A stretch of 64,000 nt of DNA from positions 1 to 64,000 of the forward strand of contig CACFPS010000002.1 in the NCBI GenBank assembly GCA_902568235.1. Reading direction: 5' to 3'. Within the stretch, counting starts at the first letter, position 1, and the number at the start of each line of letters is the position of its first letter. This document shows, one piece after another, positions 35,243 to 44,291 of the stretch. The notes under the pieces were generated by a model. It did not search any database. It was not told where the DNA came from and saw only the letters and a list, made by a program, of their open reading frames with translations. Both the position numbers and the translations under genes were made by a program. The DNA comes from an uncultured Pelagibacteraceae bacterium (lineage in GTDB: Bacteria > Pseudomonadota > Alphaproteobacteria > Pelagibacterales > Pelagibacteraceae).

Positions 35243-35273
35243 AAGGGCCCTTTATTAAGGGCCCTTTATTTTA
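35243..35273 (+). terminator. terminator / attenuator between the TRAP binding protein and permease genes
   Basis: Two copies of AAGGGCCCTT separated by TATT form a perfect 10-bp stem with a 4-base loop, followed by TTATTTTA. It lies within the operon, after the solute-binding protein gene. Partial termination here would give excess binding protein over permease, as known for many binding-protein transporters. Confidence 0.88.
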
Positions 35274-35304
35274 GAGAGTTATAGTAAATAGAATTTTTAT
35301 TTTT

Positions 35305-36288
35305 ATGGTTACAAAAAACAATTTACCGACATTGATTAGAATATTTAGTTTTTCGATATTAGCTATTACTTTTGTTTTTTTAATCAATAATGTTTTAACT
35401 ATTTGGTTTGATTGGCCTGGTATTAAACAATTATTTTCACAATATGGTTTATTTGGATTTAAAAAATTAAGCAAACCTTTAGAAGGATCAGTGCTAACTT
35501 TTGCTTTTATACAATTATTTTTTTATTTTATTTCGATATTATTAGTAATTTTTTATGTATTTAGATCTATTAACCGAACTTTAGAATCTGATGCAGAAAT
35601 TCTTACTAAATTTACAGCTTATATTATTCGTTCGTCTTTCTGGGCAGTTTTGATTGTTGGTCTTGCAGATTTTATAGTTTCATTGATGGTTGTTGAAAAA
35701 TTAGTTGAGCCAATTTTAGGTGAAACTTTAAAAGTTAAATTAGTTATTCCAAATTTTAGAATTACGTTTGTTCATTTTCCTTTAATATTAATTTCATTTG
35801 TAATTGGATATTTTACAAGAACAGTAGGTTTTATTTGGCTAGCTGTTTTAGTAGTTGGCAGTGAATTTGCAATTGTTATATCTAGATTTATATTTGAGTA
35901 TGAACAAGCTTTTCAGGGAGATTTAGTTCGTTTTTGGTATTCTGCCCTTTATCTTTTTGCTAGCGCATATGCTTTAATGCATGAGGGTCATGTACGAGTA
36001 GATGTTTTATACACTGGTTTTAGTGAACAAAAAAAAGCTTGGACAAACTCCATAGGATCATTGGTATTAGGAATCCCACTTTGTCTTATTGTTATATTTT
36101 TGGGAATGATTAATAAAGCGAGTATTATTAATGGTCCAGTTCTTTCTTTTGAAATTACACAACAAGGTTCTAATGGATTATATTTGCTTTATTTAATGGC
36201 AATATATTTAGCAGTCTTTGCCGTAAGTATGTTAACCCAATTTACTAGTTATTTTATGAGTAGCAGTCATAAACTTTTGAAAAATTAA
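35305..36288 (+). CDS. TRAP transporter small permease (DctQ-like)
   Basis: Small membrane subunit of the TRAP transporter. At 327 residues it is longer than the usual 150-200. About eight hydrophobic helices are seen. The C-terminal half, from about residue 195 (ERFWYSALYLFASAYALMHEGHVRVD-like region), carries the DctQ signature. The extra N-terminal half (about 1-190) has four further helices with no recognised domain; the same enlarged form is, to my recollection, seen in TakQ-type subunits. It lies 3 bases before the DctM gene. Confidence 0.88.
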   Translation: MVTKNNLPTLIRIFSFSILAITFVFLINNVLTIWFDWPGIKQLFSQYGLFGFKKLSKPLEGSVLTFAFIQLFFYFISILLVIFYVFRSINRTLESDAEILTKFTAYIIRSSFWAVLIVGLADFIVSLMVVEKLVEPILGETLKVKLVIPNFRITFVHFPLILISFVIGYFTRTVGFIWLAVLVVGSEFAIVISRFIFEYEQAFQGDLVRFWYSALYLFASAYALMHEGHVRVDVLYTGFSEQKKAWTNSIGSLVLGIPLCLIVIFLGMINKASIINGPVLSFEITQQGSNGLYLLYLMAIYLAVFAVSMLTQFTSYFMSSSHKLLKN

Positions 36289-36291
36289 ATT

Positions 36292-38943
36292 ATGGAACAT
36301 CTATTTTTAACTATACTTGTATTAATAATGATAGCTGCATTAGCTTCAGGCTTTCCCGTTGCTTTTGCATTGCCGGGCTCTGCTATTATTTCAATAGGTC
36401 TTGCAGCTTTTTTTGGATATCTGTTTGAAGGAAATGCGAGTGCTTATTTTGCAACTGATGGCCCCATAGAATGGTTAATTGCAGGGATTACAAATTTCAG
36501 GAGTAATTATTGGGATGTAGAAACCGATACTTTAATTGCAATACCTTTGTTTATTTTTATGGGGATCATGTTGCAAAAATCTAAAATTGCAGAAGATCTT
36601 TTGGTAACCATGGGTCAATTATTTGGGCCTATACCTGGAGGATTAGGAATTTCAGTAATTTTTGTTGGAGCGTTGCTTGCAGCAACAACAGGTATAGTTG
36701 GAGCAACAGTAATTGCAATGGGCTTAATTTCATTGCCTACTATGTTGAATAATAATTATGATAAAAGTCTTGCGAGCGGAATTGTCTGTTCATCAGGAAC
36801 TCTTGGTCAAATAATTCCTCCATCAATTGTTCTAATTATTATAGCCGATCAATTAGCCAGCGCTTCTGACGTTGCAAATACAATTAGACAGGCAGATTAC
36901 AAATTAATTACTGGTGAGTTTAATATGCCTGGAGAGTTTAGAGTTGGATCTACAAGTGCAGGAGATATGTTTCTTGGGGCATTACTACCAGGATTAGTAT
37001 TAGTTGGTTTGTATATGCTCTACGTTTTTGTATATGCAAGATTAAATCCAAAGGCAGCTCCACCCGTTCCATTTAAAGGTGAATTTGATTTTAAATTTTG
37101 GATAAAAGTTATTATGGTAATAATACCTCCGCTTGCTTTAATTTTTGCAGTTCTTGGGTCTATTTTAATGGGTATAGCAACTGTAAATCAGGCTGGTTCT
37201 ATTGGTGCAATAGGAGCGACTATAATGGCGGGTTATCGTCTTCATCAAGGTAAAAAAGATGCATTTTATCCATTAATAATAACCGTTGTAGCTTTAATTC
37301 CTATTTTTATAATTTCAAATAATTATAACTTAAACATTAAAGCTTTAGAAACTAGAGACTTAACTGCAATTCTTGTAACAGCATTTTTTACTATAATATT
37401 TTTAATCGGTATTACATGGAGTTTTTGGAGATCTTACAAAGTTGATAATGTTTTAAAAGAAGTTGTTACAGAAACATGTGTAACTACATCGATGGTTTTT
37501 ATAATTCTTTTAGGAGCAGCGATGTTAACATCGGGTTTCAGAGCTTTTGGAGGTGAAGAATTAGTAAGAGATTTTTTACAAGATTTGCCCGGAGGATTTT
37601 GGACTCAGTTTATTGTTGTTATGGCAGTAATATTTTTATTGGGTTTTTTCCTTGATTTTATAGAAATTGCTGTTGTTGTTGTTCCTATTATTGCACCAAT
37701 ATTATTAGCAGAAACTGGGGCTAACGTAAGTGCAATTTGGTTAGGAGTAATGATTGGTGTTAATTTGCAAACTTCTTTTTTAACTCCGCCATTTGGATTT
37801 GCATTGTTTTATTTAAAAGGTGTTGCGCCTAAGTTTGTTACAACTTTAAATATTTGGAAAGGTGTTGTTCCTTTTATAGTATTGCAATTAATAGGTCTTG
37901 GAATTGTAGGTTTTTATCCAAGTTTAGTAAATTATCTACCAGCAAGAACATATTTAACATCTCATGTGGCTCCGCCCCCAATGAACCCTAAACTTCAAAT
38001 TTGTTTACAAGAATATAAGTTTGCCATTTATAATAATGAAGAGCAAAAAATCAGAGCTGCAATCACAGGTTTTCAACAACTGGTTCCTTCAAATCTTCCT
38101 AATGATAAACTAGATATTTTTGAAGAACATTTTGAAAATGCACTGGGAACTTTTACTTTAGTTAAAAAACTTCAAAAAACAGAAGCAGAATATAATTTAT
38201 TTGCTAAAGATTATAGAGATCTTCACTTTAGTTCAAGAAAGAAAGAGAAAAAAATTAGAAAAATAGAAAATAGAATTGCAAAATTAGAATCTGAAATTAG
38301 GAATTTAGATAAAGATAACGTGGCTGAAAAAAATAAAATTGAGCTAAAAATCGAAGATTATAAATTAGAAATTGATGAAATAACTAAACAAATACCAGAA
38401 AATTGGAAATCTAAAAACAAAGAATTTAAAATTATTCAAAAAGCTAAAAATACTCAAACAAAAAGATATAAAAAAAATGTTGATGAAGCATATGATAACT
38501 TAGAACAAATAGCTATGTTCATTAAAGATCATGAAAAACTAAACAAACTTTTTCCAGATATAAATAATTTAAATTCAAATATTAGTAATGGAGATTATGA
38601 AAATTCAATTTCAATTATAGACAACTTGTTCGAAAAAACTAGTGAGATTTCAGGAACGGAAGAGTTTGCCAACAGATTAGATGATTTATATTCTTTACTA
38701 GATAGTGACGAAAAAGAGCTTGATAAAATTTTAGATTCAAGCTCTGAAGTTTTTATGTTGTATGATCAAGAAGTGAAATGGAGAAAAGATGCATCAGAAA
38801 ACTTACTGCCAGAACTCGAGAAATATAATTTAGTTATAAAAAATAATATAGGTTTAAGACTTCAGTCGCGATTAACTAAAGAACAAGCTAAATTTGTTGC
38901 AAAATGCAACTCTATCCACCGAGACATATCTTTGAATTTTTAA
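36292..38943 (+). CDS. TRAP transporter large permease (DctM-like) with long C-terminal coiled-coil extension
   Basis: Ion-coupled permease of the TRAP system. The membrane part (about 1-560) has the DctM pattern: IAIPLFIFMGIMLQKSKIAE, TTGIVGATVIAMGLISLP, SGTLGQIIPPSIVLII and QTSFLTPPFGFALFYLKG. The protein is 883 residues, about twice the usual DctM length. From about residue 563 a soluble, highly charged region follows, with a coiled coil near 620-710 (KIRKIENRIAKLESEIRNLD) and further helices to the end. It should lie on the cytoplasmic side if topology is normal. A soluble insert also lies between helices near 195-225. The stop is back to back with the convergent reductase gene. Confidence 0.93.
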   Translation: MEHLFLTILVLIMIAALASGFPVAFALPGSAIISIGLAAFFGYLFEGNASAYFATDGPIEWLIAGITNFRSNYWDVETDTLIAIPLFIFMGIMLQKSKIAEDLLVTMGQLFGPIPGGLGISVIFVGALLAATTGIVGATVIAMGLISLPTMLNNNYDKSLASGIVCSSGTLGQIIPPSIVLIIIADQLASASDVANTIRQADYKLITGEFNMPGEFRVGSTSAGDMFLGALLPGLVLVGLYMLYVFVYARLNPKAAPPVPFKGEFDFKFWIKVIMVIIPPLALIFAVLGSILMGIATVNQAGSIGAIGATIMAGYRLHQGKKDAFYPLIITVVALIPIFIISNNYNLNIKALETRDLTAILVTAFFTIIFLIGITWSFWRSYKVDNVLKEVVTETCVTTSMVFIILLGAAMLTSGFRAFGGEELVRDFLQDLPGGFWTQFIVVMAVIFLLGFFLDFIEIAVVVVPIIAPILLAETGANVSAIWLGVMIGVNLQTSFLTPPFGFALFYLKGVAPKFVTTLNIWKGVVPFIVLQLIGLGIVGFYPSLVNYLPARTYLTSHVAPPPMNPKLQICLQEYKFAIYNNEEQKIRAAITGFQQLVPSNLPNDKLDIFEEHFENALGTFTLVKKLQKTEAEYNLFAKDYRDLHFSSRKKEKKIRKIENRIAKLESEIRNLDKDNVAEKNKIELKIEDYKLEIDEITKQIPENWKSKNKEFKIIQKAKNTQTKRYKKNVDEAYDNLEQIAMFIKDHEKLNKLFPDINNLNSNISNGDYENSISIIDNLFEKTSEISGTEEFANRLDDLYSLLDSDEKELDKILDSSSEVFMLYDQEVKWRKDASENLLPELEKYNLVIKNNIGLRLQSRLTKEQAKFVAKCNSIHRDISLNF

Positions 38944-39960
38944 TTAAATAGTTAGTTTTTCTATTAAGTCTAATCTTTTATATAGACCCATTTTTTCAGC
39001 TTTAAGTTTCAGACGTGAATTTACGGATTTTAAATTTGGAGTTTCAATATTTAGTTTATTTGCTATTTCTATAATTGACCCAATTATTGGATCAATTTCT
39101 AAAGGTTTTCCTGCATTTAAATCTTGTGTTGTTGAGGGTTTATGCCCAATAACAGAAATTGCTGCCTTAATACGATCATCAATAGAAACATTGAATTTAG
39201 CTCCTATTCTTTCACCTACCAATTGACACTCTTCCATAAGTTTTCTAACTAAATTGAGTAATTCTTTATCATTTCCTATTTCATCTAAAGTTTTATTTGT
39301 TAGAGCACTTACTGGATTAAATGAGCAGTTACCCCATAATTTGATCCAAATTTCATCTCTAAGATTTTTTTTCTGAGGAACTTTAAGTCCACCAGCTATT
39401 AACAAATTAGCAATTTTTTTTAATCTTTCAGATTTTGTGCCATCAGGTTCTCCCAATGAAAATCTCTCACCTTCATTATGTTTTATTATTCCAGGTTCTA
39501 TTATTTCACAGGCTGGATAAACTACACAACCAATCGCTTTTTCAGGATTAAAAAAATTCCATATTTTTCCTCCTGGATCCACACTTTCAATACATTTGTT
39601 ATCTAAATCGGTACCAGTATTTGCTTTATAAAAATACCACCAAGGTAATCCATTTACAGCAGAAATTATTGAAGTCTGATTGTTAATTATTGGTGCTAAA
39701 TTCTCGACTATATTTGAAATAGAGTGAGCTTTAATCGAAATAAAAATATAATCTTGCACTTCTAATGTTTTTGGTTCGTCAGTTATTTTAAATTTAAAAT
39801 TTTCTGATTTATTATTTTTAATAAATGTTAAACCGTTTTCTTCTATAGCCTTTTTATGAGGACCTCTTGCAATTAAAGAAATTTTCGAATCTGTTTTGGC
39901 TAAACTTGCTGCTATATAACCTCCAATTGCCCCAGCACCAAATATACAAATTTTAGTCAT
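38944..39960 (-). CDS. 2-dehydropantoate 2-reductase family protein
   Basis: NADPH-dependent ketopantoate reductase (PanE/ApbA) fold, 338 residues. N-terminal GAGAIGGYIAASLAK (dinucleotide motif), then ISIKAHS and AVNGLPWWYF; the C-terminal domain has the conserved Lys/Asn region IWIKLWGNCSFNPVSALT and TQDLNAGKPLEID. It could make pantoate for CoA synthesis, but it lies in a catabolic-looking cluster, and many ApbA-family proteins have other substrates, so I give no panE symbol. It is one base from the upstream ligase gene. Confidence 0.85.
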   Translation of the reverse strand: MTKICIFGAGAIGGYIAASLAKTDSKISLIARGPHKKAIEENGLTFIKNNKSENFKFKITDEPKTLEVQDYIFISIKAHSISNIVENLAPIINNQTSIISAVNGLPWWYFYKANTGTDLDNKCIESVDPGGKIWNFFNPEKAIGCVVYPACEIIEPGIIKHNEGERFSLGEPDGTKSERLKKIANLLIAGGLKVPQKKNLRDEIWIKLWGNCSFNPVSALTNKTLDEIGNDKELLNLVRKLMEECQLVGERIGAKFNVSIDDRIKAAISVIGHKPSTTQDLNAGKPLEIDPIIGSIIEIANKLNIETPNLKSVNSRLKLKAEKMGLYKRLDLIEKLTI

Positions 39961-41466
39961 TTAATTATTTAACCCAAAGTTTTTTGCCAATACATTTCTC
40001 TGAAGTTTTCCAGTTGCTCCCTTTGGAATTTCGCTAACAAAAAAAAATTTTTTTGGGATTTTAAATTTTGATAATTTTTTTTCAGCATAATTTTTTACAT
40101 CAGTTTCCGAACAATTTTGACCTTCTTTAATAATTATTGCAGCAGCAATTTCTTCACCTAACATTTTATCTTTATAACCAAAACAAACGGCTTGCTCAAT
40201 TAATGGATGATCCATAAGAATGTTATCAACTTCTAGTGGAGATATTTTTTCTCCTCCTTTATTTATTATTTCTTTTAATCTACCTGAAATTTTTAAATAT
40301 CCATCTTTATCAAAATAACCTTGGTCTCCTGTTCTGAACCAACCATTTGAAAAACTCTTTTTATTTTCTTCAGGATTATTTTCGTATCCAAGAGTTACAT
40401 TTAAGCCTTTAATACATACTTCACCTTCTTTTCCTTGATTTAATATTTTGTCATCTTTATTCATTATGCAAACCTCTGGTCCAGCTGGAATCCCTACAAA
40501 ACCAGGTTTTTGCTTATATGGTGGCAGTGGGTTTGAAGTCATCTGATGTGTTGCTTCTGTCATGCCGTATGCTTCAATTACCGGGCATTCAAAAACACTA
40601 TTTAATTTTTCGAAAACGGTTGGTGGCAATGAAGCTGAAGATGATCTCAAAAATCTTAATTTTAAATTTTTCGCAAGTTCTAAATTTTTATCAGCCCTCA
40701 TCAATATAGCTTGATGCATTGTAGGTACACCTGAGTACCAAGTAATTTTTTCCGATTTTGCTAATTCTAAAAATTTTAATGCATTAAAACCACCACTAGC
40801 ACATACAGACGCACCAACTTTCATTGAAGATGCTAGAATAGCTATCAAGCCATGTATATGAAAAAGTGGCATAATATTTAAACAGTGATCTTTTTCAGTA
40901 AGTTCTAAACTTGATGAAATATTTATTGATGAGGCAAAGATATTTTTATTTGATAATGGTACTATTTTAGGCCTAGATGTAGTTCCTGATGTATGAAGTA
41001 CTAACGCTTCATCTTCTTCTTTTGGTAAATTAAAATCTTTATTATTCTCAAAAAGATTAAAAAAACCACTAGGGGCATCTTTTTGGTTCTTAATCTCACA
41101 TACTGGAATTTTAAGTTTATTTGCTACATCTACAGCTGGATTTTTAGAATTATGATCAACAATTAATAATTTAGGTTTTAAATCGCTTAAATAAAATTCA
41201 AATTCTTCTGCCTTATAATTTGGGTTCAATGGAGCTGCTGACATATAACTAGATATAGCTAAGAAGCTTGTCGCCATATAAGGTCCATTTGGTAAAACGA
41301 TTGCTGCCCTATCTTTATTTGAAATTCCGTTAGCAGATAATTGTCTTGAGATATTTTTAATCAATATCTTTAAATTTCTATAACTAAGTGGAGGACTTTC
41401 TACAGATGTAATTGCAATATTTTCATCATTTTGTTCTTCAATTATATTTTTTACTATTTTTTCCAT
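39961..41466 (-). CDS. AMP-dependent acyl-CoA synthetase, oxalyl-CoA-synthetase-like
   Basis: ANL-superfamily ligase, 501 residues: adenylate-forming motif LHTSGTTSRPKIVPLSNKN, YGMTEATHQMTSNPLPP, GWFRTGDQGYFDKDGYLKISGR and the catalytic C-terminal Lys in KGATGKLQRN. The MTEATHQMTSNPLPP and PGFVGIPAGPEV region strongly recalls yeast Pcs60 / plant AAE3 oxalate-CoA ligases, so oxalate or another small dicarboxylate is a reasonable guess rather than a fatty acid. It lies 5 bases downstream of the GGT-like gene on the same strand. Confidence 0.85.
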   Translation of the reverse strand: MEKIVKNIIEEQNDENIAITSVESPPLSYRNLKILIKNISRQLSANGISNKDRAAIVLPNGPYMATSFLAISSYMSAAPLNPNYKAEEFEFYLSDLKPKLLIVDHNSKNPAVDVANKLKIPVCEIKNQKDAPSGFFNLFENNKDFNLPKEEDEALVLHTSGTTSRPKIVPLSNKNIFASSINISSSLELTEKDHCLNIMPLFHIHGLIAILASSMKVGASVCASGGFNALKFLELAKSEKITWYSGVPTMHQAILMRADKNLELAKNLKLRFLRSSSASLPPTVFEKLNSVFECPVIEAYGMTEATHQMTSNPLPPYKQKPGFVGIPAGPEVCIMNKDDKILNQGKEGEVCIKGLNVTLGYENNPEENKKSFSNGWFRTGDQGYFDKDGYLKISGRLKEIINKGGEKISPLEVDNILMDHPLIEQAVCFGYKDKMLGEEIAAAIIIKEGQNCSETDVKNYAEKKLSKFKIPKKFFFVSEIPKGATGKLQRNVLAKNFGLNN

Positions 41467-41471
41467 ACTAA

Positions 41472-43073
41472 TTAATATCCTTTAGCGAAACCATCTTTTC
41501 TAGGATCTGAACCTCCAATTAAATTACCTTTCTTTCTATCTATGCTTATTGCTTGCCCACCTCCATGAGTCTCATCAATGTATTGTGCGTCATGACCAAT
41601 TTTTTTTAATCCTTCCATTACTTCACGAGGAACAGATTTTTCTAATTTATAAATATTGTTAAAATGAAAAGCTCTTGGAAAACTGATAGCTTGTTGTGGA
41701 GAAAGATTATAATCCAAAATACTATTCAAAACATGTACCTGGCCTACTGGTTGGTATTGGCCACCCATTACGCCATAACTTAATGTTTGATCACCATTCT
41801 TATCTAAAATCATTCCAGGTATGATCGTGTGTAAAGGTCTCTTTAAGCCTTGAATACAGTTTGGATGTCCATCTTCAAGTCTAAAATTTGTTCCTCTATT
41901 GTGCATAATAATACCAGTTTTCTTAGTTGTAATTCCTGAGCCAAATGCATAACAAACTGAATTTATTATTGAAACAGTGTTTAAGTCTTTATCAACTACT
42001 GTAAGATAAACAGTCTCAGGATGACTTGGAATGTTTAAGTCACCAACATCTGAGCATGCTTTTATAGAAATATTTTTATAAATATCGTCAATAAAATTTT
42101 CTGATAAAATTTTTTCTAAATTTAAATCTATAAAATCTGGATCTCCAAAATTTTCTTCTTTAATTTTATAAGCTTGCTTTGTTACTTCAGCTTCCAGATG
42201 AAATCTTTCTACACTATTAAATTTATAATTTTCTATTTTTAATTTATCTAACAATTTCATCATTATTAAAACAGTTACACCAGGGCCATTAGGAGGACAT
42301 TGATGAATATCTACATTTTTATAATTAGAAAATATTGTTTTAGATTTAATTGTTTTTTGTTTTGAGAAATCCTCTAGTGAATGTAGTCCTCCAAGTTCAT
42401 TTAAAGATTTAACCATATCGTTAGCTATAGATCCTTCATAAAACTCAGCAATGCCTTTTTTTGATATTAATTCCAAAGTATTAGCCAGCGGGTCAGATTT
42501 TCTTATTTCTTTGTTTTGATAGCTTTTTCCATTATTTAGTAATAATTTTTTTGAATTTATATTCTCTGATAATTTTCCTAAATTTTTATTCCAAGCATTT
42601 GCAACAACTTTAGTGACCTTGAAGCCATTTCTGGCTATATTAATTGCAGGTATAAATAATTTTTCAAAATCGAGTTTTCCAAAGTCATCATGAATTTTTT
42701 TCCAGGCATCAACAGCCCCAGGGATGGTTACAGAATGTGGACTAGTTAATCCTATTTTATCTATGTTATTATTTTTAAAAAAATCATAATTTGCTTTTTC
42801 AGGTGCTATGCCTGAACCGTTATAAGCGACTGGGTCCTTGCCTTCCATTTTAATAATAGCAAAACAATCTCCGCCAATGCTTGTTGCGTTTGGTTCAACA
42901 ACAGATAGTATTATTGATGCACTTATTGCAGCATCCACTGCATTTCCTCCATTTTTTAAAATCTTTAAAGCTTCTTCTGTCGCCAATGGATGAGAAGTTG
43001 CCACCATTGCATTTGAAGAAATAGCATCATTTTCTTTTGTTGATTGATAATTCATAGTACTGCTTAACTTCAA
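41472..43073 (-). CDS. gamma-glutamyltransferase family Ntn-hydrolase, probably cytoplasmic
   Basis: Self-processing Ntn-hydrolase related to gamma-glutamyltransferase, 533 residues. The large-subunit part has MVATSHPLATEEALKILKNG and SIGGDCFAII. The predicted new N-terminal nucleophile is Thr in HPETVYLTVVDKD (about residue 350), and the small subunit has FGSGITTKKTGIIMHNRG and GGQYQPVGQVHVL. There is no signal peptide, unlike periplasmic glutathione-degrading GGT, which fits the cytoplasmic group that includes HpxW oxamate amidohydrolase. Substrate unknown. The start may be the second Met (43055); the divergent MFS gene begins only 9 bases away. Confidence 0.85.
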   Translation of the reverse strand: MKLSSTMNYQSTKENDAISSNAMVATSHPLATEEALKILKNGGNAVDAAISASIILSVVEPNATSIGGDCFAIIKMEGKDPVAYNGSGIAPEKANYDFFKNNNIDKIGLTSPHSVTIPGAVDAWKKIHDDFGKLDFEKLFIPAINIARNGFKVTKVVANAWNKNLGKLSENINSKKLLLNNGKSYQNKEIRKSDPLANTLELISKKGIAEFYEGSIANDMVKSLNELGGLHSLEDFSKQKTIKSKTIFSNYKNVDIHQCPPNGPGVTVLIMMKLLDKLKIENYKFNSVERFHLEAEVTKQAYKIKEENFGDPDFIDLNLEKILSENFIDDIYKNISIKACSDVGDLNIPSHPETVYLTVVDKDLNTVSIINSVCYAFGSGITTKKTGIIMHNRGTNFRLEDGHPNCIQGLKRPLHTIIPGMILDKNGDQTLSYGVMGGQYQPVGQVHVLNSILDYNLSPQQAISFPRAFHFNNIYKLEKSVPREVMEGLKKIGHDAQYIDETHGGGQAISIDRKKGNLIGGSDPRKDGFAKGY

Positions 43074-43082
43074 AAAATATAA

Positions 43083-44288
43083 ATGATAAATAAAGTAAAT
43101 AAAAGCATTATAATTTTCGCAATATTTGCATTTGGTTTTTTTATTTCTAATTTATTAAGGTCGATAACTGCTACTCTTACACCTGTCTTAACAAATGAAT
43201 TTAATTTAACTGCTGGAAACCTGGGTCTACTTGCTGGTGGATACTTTTTAGGTTTTTCACTCATGCAAATCCCAGCTGGTTTATTGCTAGATAAATATGG
43301 TCCAAAGAAAGTAGTTGCCTATCTTTTACTTATTGCATTAGTAGCTACAATTTCATTTGCTTTTGCAAAGAACTTTACAGGTTTGTTGATTTCAAGATTT
43401 TTTATTGGCGTAGGTGTTAGTGCTTGTTTAATGGGCCCTTTGACTGGTTATAGATTGTGGTTTAAAGAAAAGTATCAGCAAAGAGCCAATTCTTGGATGT
43501 TGATGGTAGCAAGTTTCGGATTTGTAACCTCTACCTTACCCGTACAAATTTTATTGCCAATGATTGGATGGAGATCAATTTTTCTTTTGATTGTTTTTTT
43601 AATTCTTTTAAGTGTAATTCTAATATTACTTTTTACACCAAATTGGGAAACTGAGAAGAAAATTGAAAATTATAGTATTACAGGTGGCTTAACTGAAATT
43701 TGGAAAAATAAATTTTTTATCAGTTTAATTCCAATTGCTTTTTTTAACTATGGTGGCGTTCAAGCTATGCAAACACTTTGGGCAGGTCCATGGATGCTTA
43801 ATGTTTCTGGTTTTTCACCACTAGCAAGCGCAATTGGTTTATTTTGGATAAATATTACTATGTTATTTGGTTTTTTAGTTTGGGGATACCTTTTACCAAA
43901 ATTTTCTGCTTATGGCATTGATAGCATGAAGATAGTTAAAATAGGATTACCTTTCAGTTACATAATATTTTTCTTAATAATAATAATGGGTCCAAAAGCA
44001 GGTGCGTCAATGTTTGCATTATATATTCTTTCTTCAATTGTTTTATCATTGACACAGCCAGCTATAGCTTTAAATTTTCCAAAGCAACTGGCGGGCAAAT
44101 CACTTACCTCTTTTAATGTTTTTATTCACTCAGGAACTTTTTTTGTTCAGTGGGGAATAGGATTAATAATAGATTATTGTAAAAATATAGGTTTTGATAC
44201 AATTTTAAGCTATAAAATCTCTTTTTTTGTGTTTTTAGTTATATGTATTTTAAGTTATTTATTTTTTATATTTAAAAATAAAAATTAA
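43083..44288 (+). CDS. MFS transporter
   Basis: Major facilitator superfamily carrier, 401 residues with about 12 hydrophobic helices. The cytoplasmic loop motif AGLLLDKYGPKKV between helices 2 and 3 (near residue 66) is the classic MFS A-motif. The substrate is unknown. It is divergent from the GGT-like, ligase and reductase genes with a 9-base gap and may supply their substrate. The next gene is in the same direction, 3 bases on. Confidence 0.9.
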   Translation: MINKVNKSIIIFAIFAFGFFISNLLRSITATLTPVLTNEFNLTAGNLGLLAGGYFLGFSLMQIPAGLLLDKYGPKKVVAYLLLIALVATISFAFAKNFTGLLISRFFIGVGVSACLMGPLTGYRLWFKEKYQQRANSWMLMVASFGFVTSTLPVQILLPMIGWRSIFLLIVFLILLSVILILLFTPNWETEKKIENYSITGGLTEIWKNKFFISLIPIAFFNYGGVQAMQTLWAGPWMLNVSGFSPLASAIGLFWINITMLFGFLVWGYLLPKFSAYGIDSMKIVKIGLPFSYIIFFLIIIMGPKAGASMFALYILSSIVLSLTQPAIALNFPKQLAGKSLTSFNVFIHSGTFFVQWGIGLIIDYCKNIGFDTILSYKISFFVFLVICILSYLFFIFKNKN

Positions 44289-44291
44289 TTG

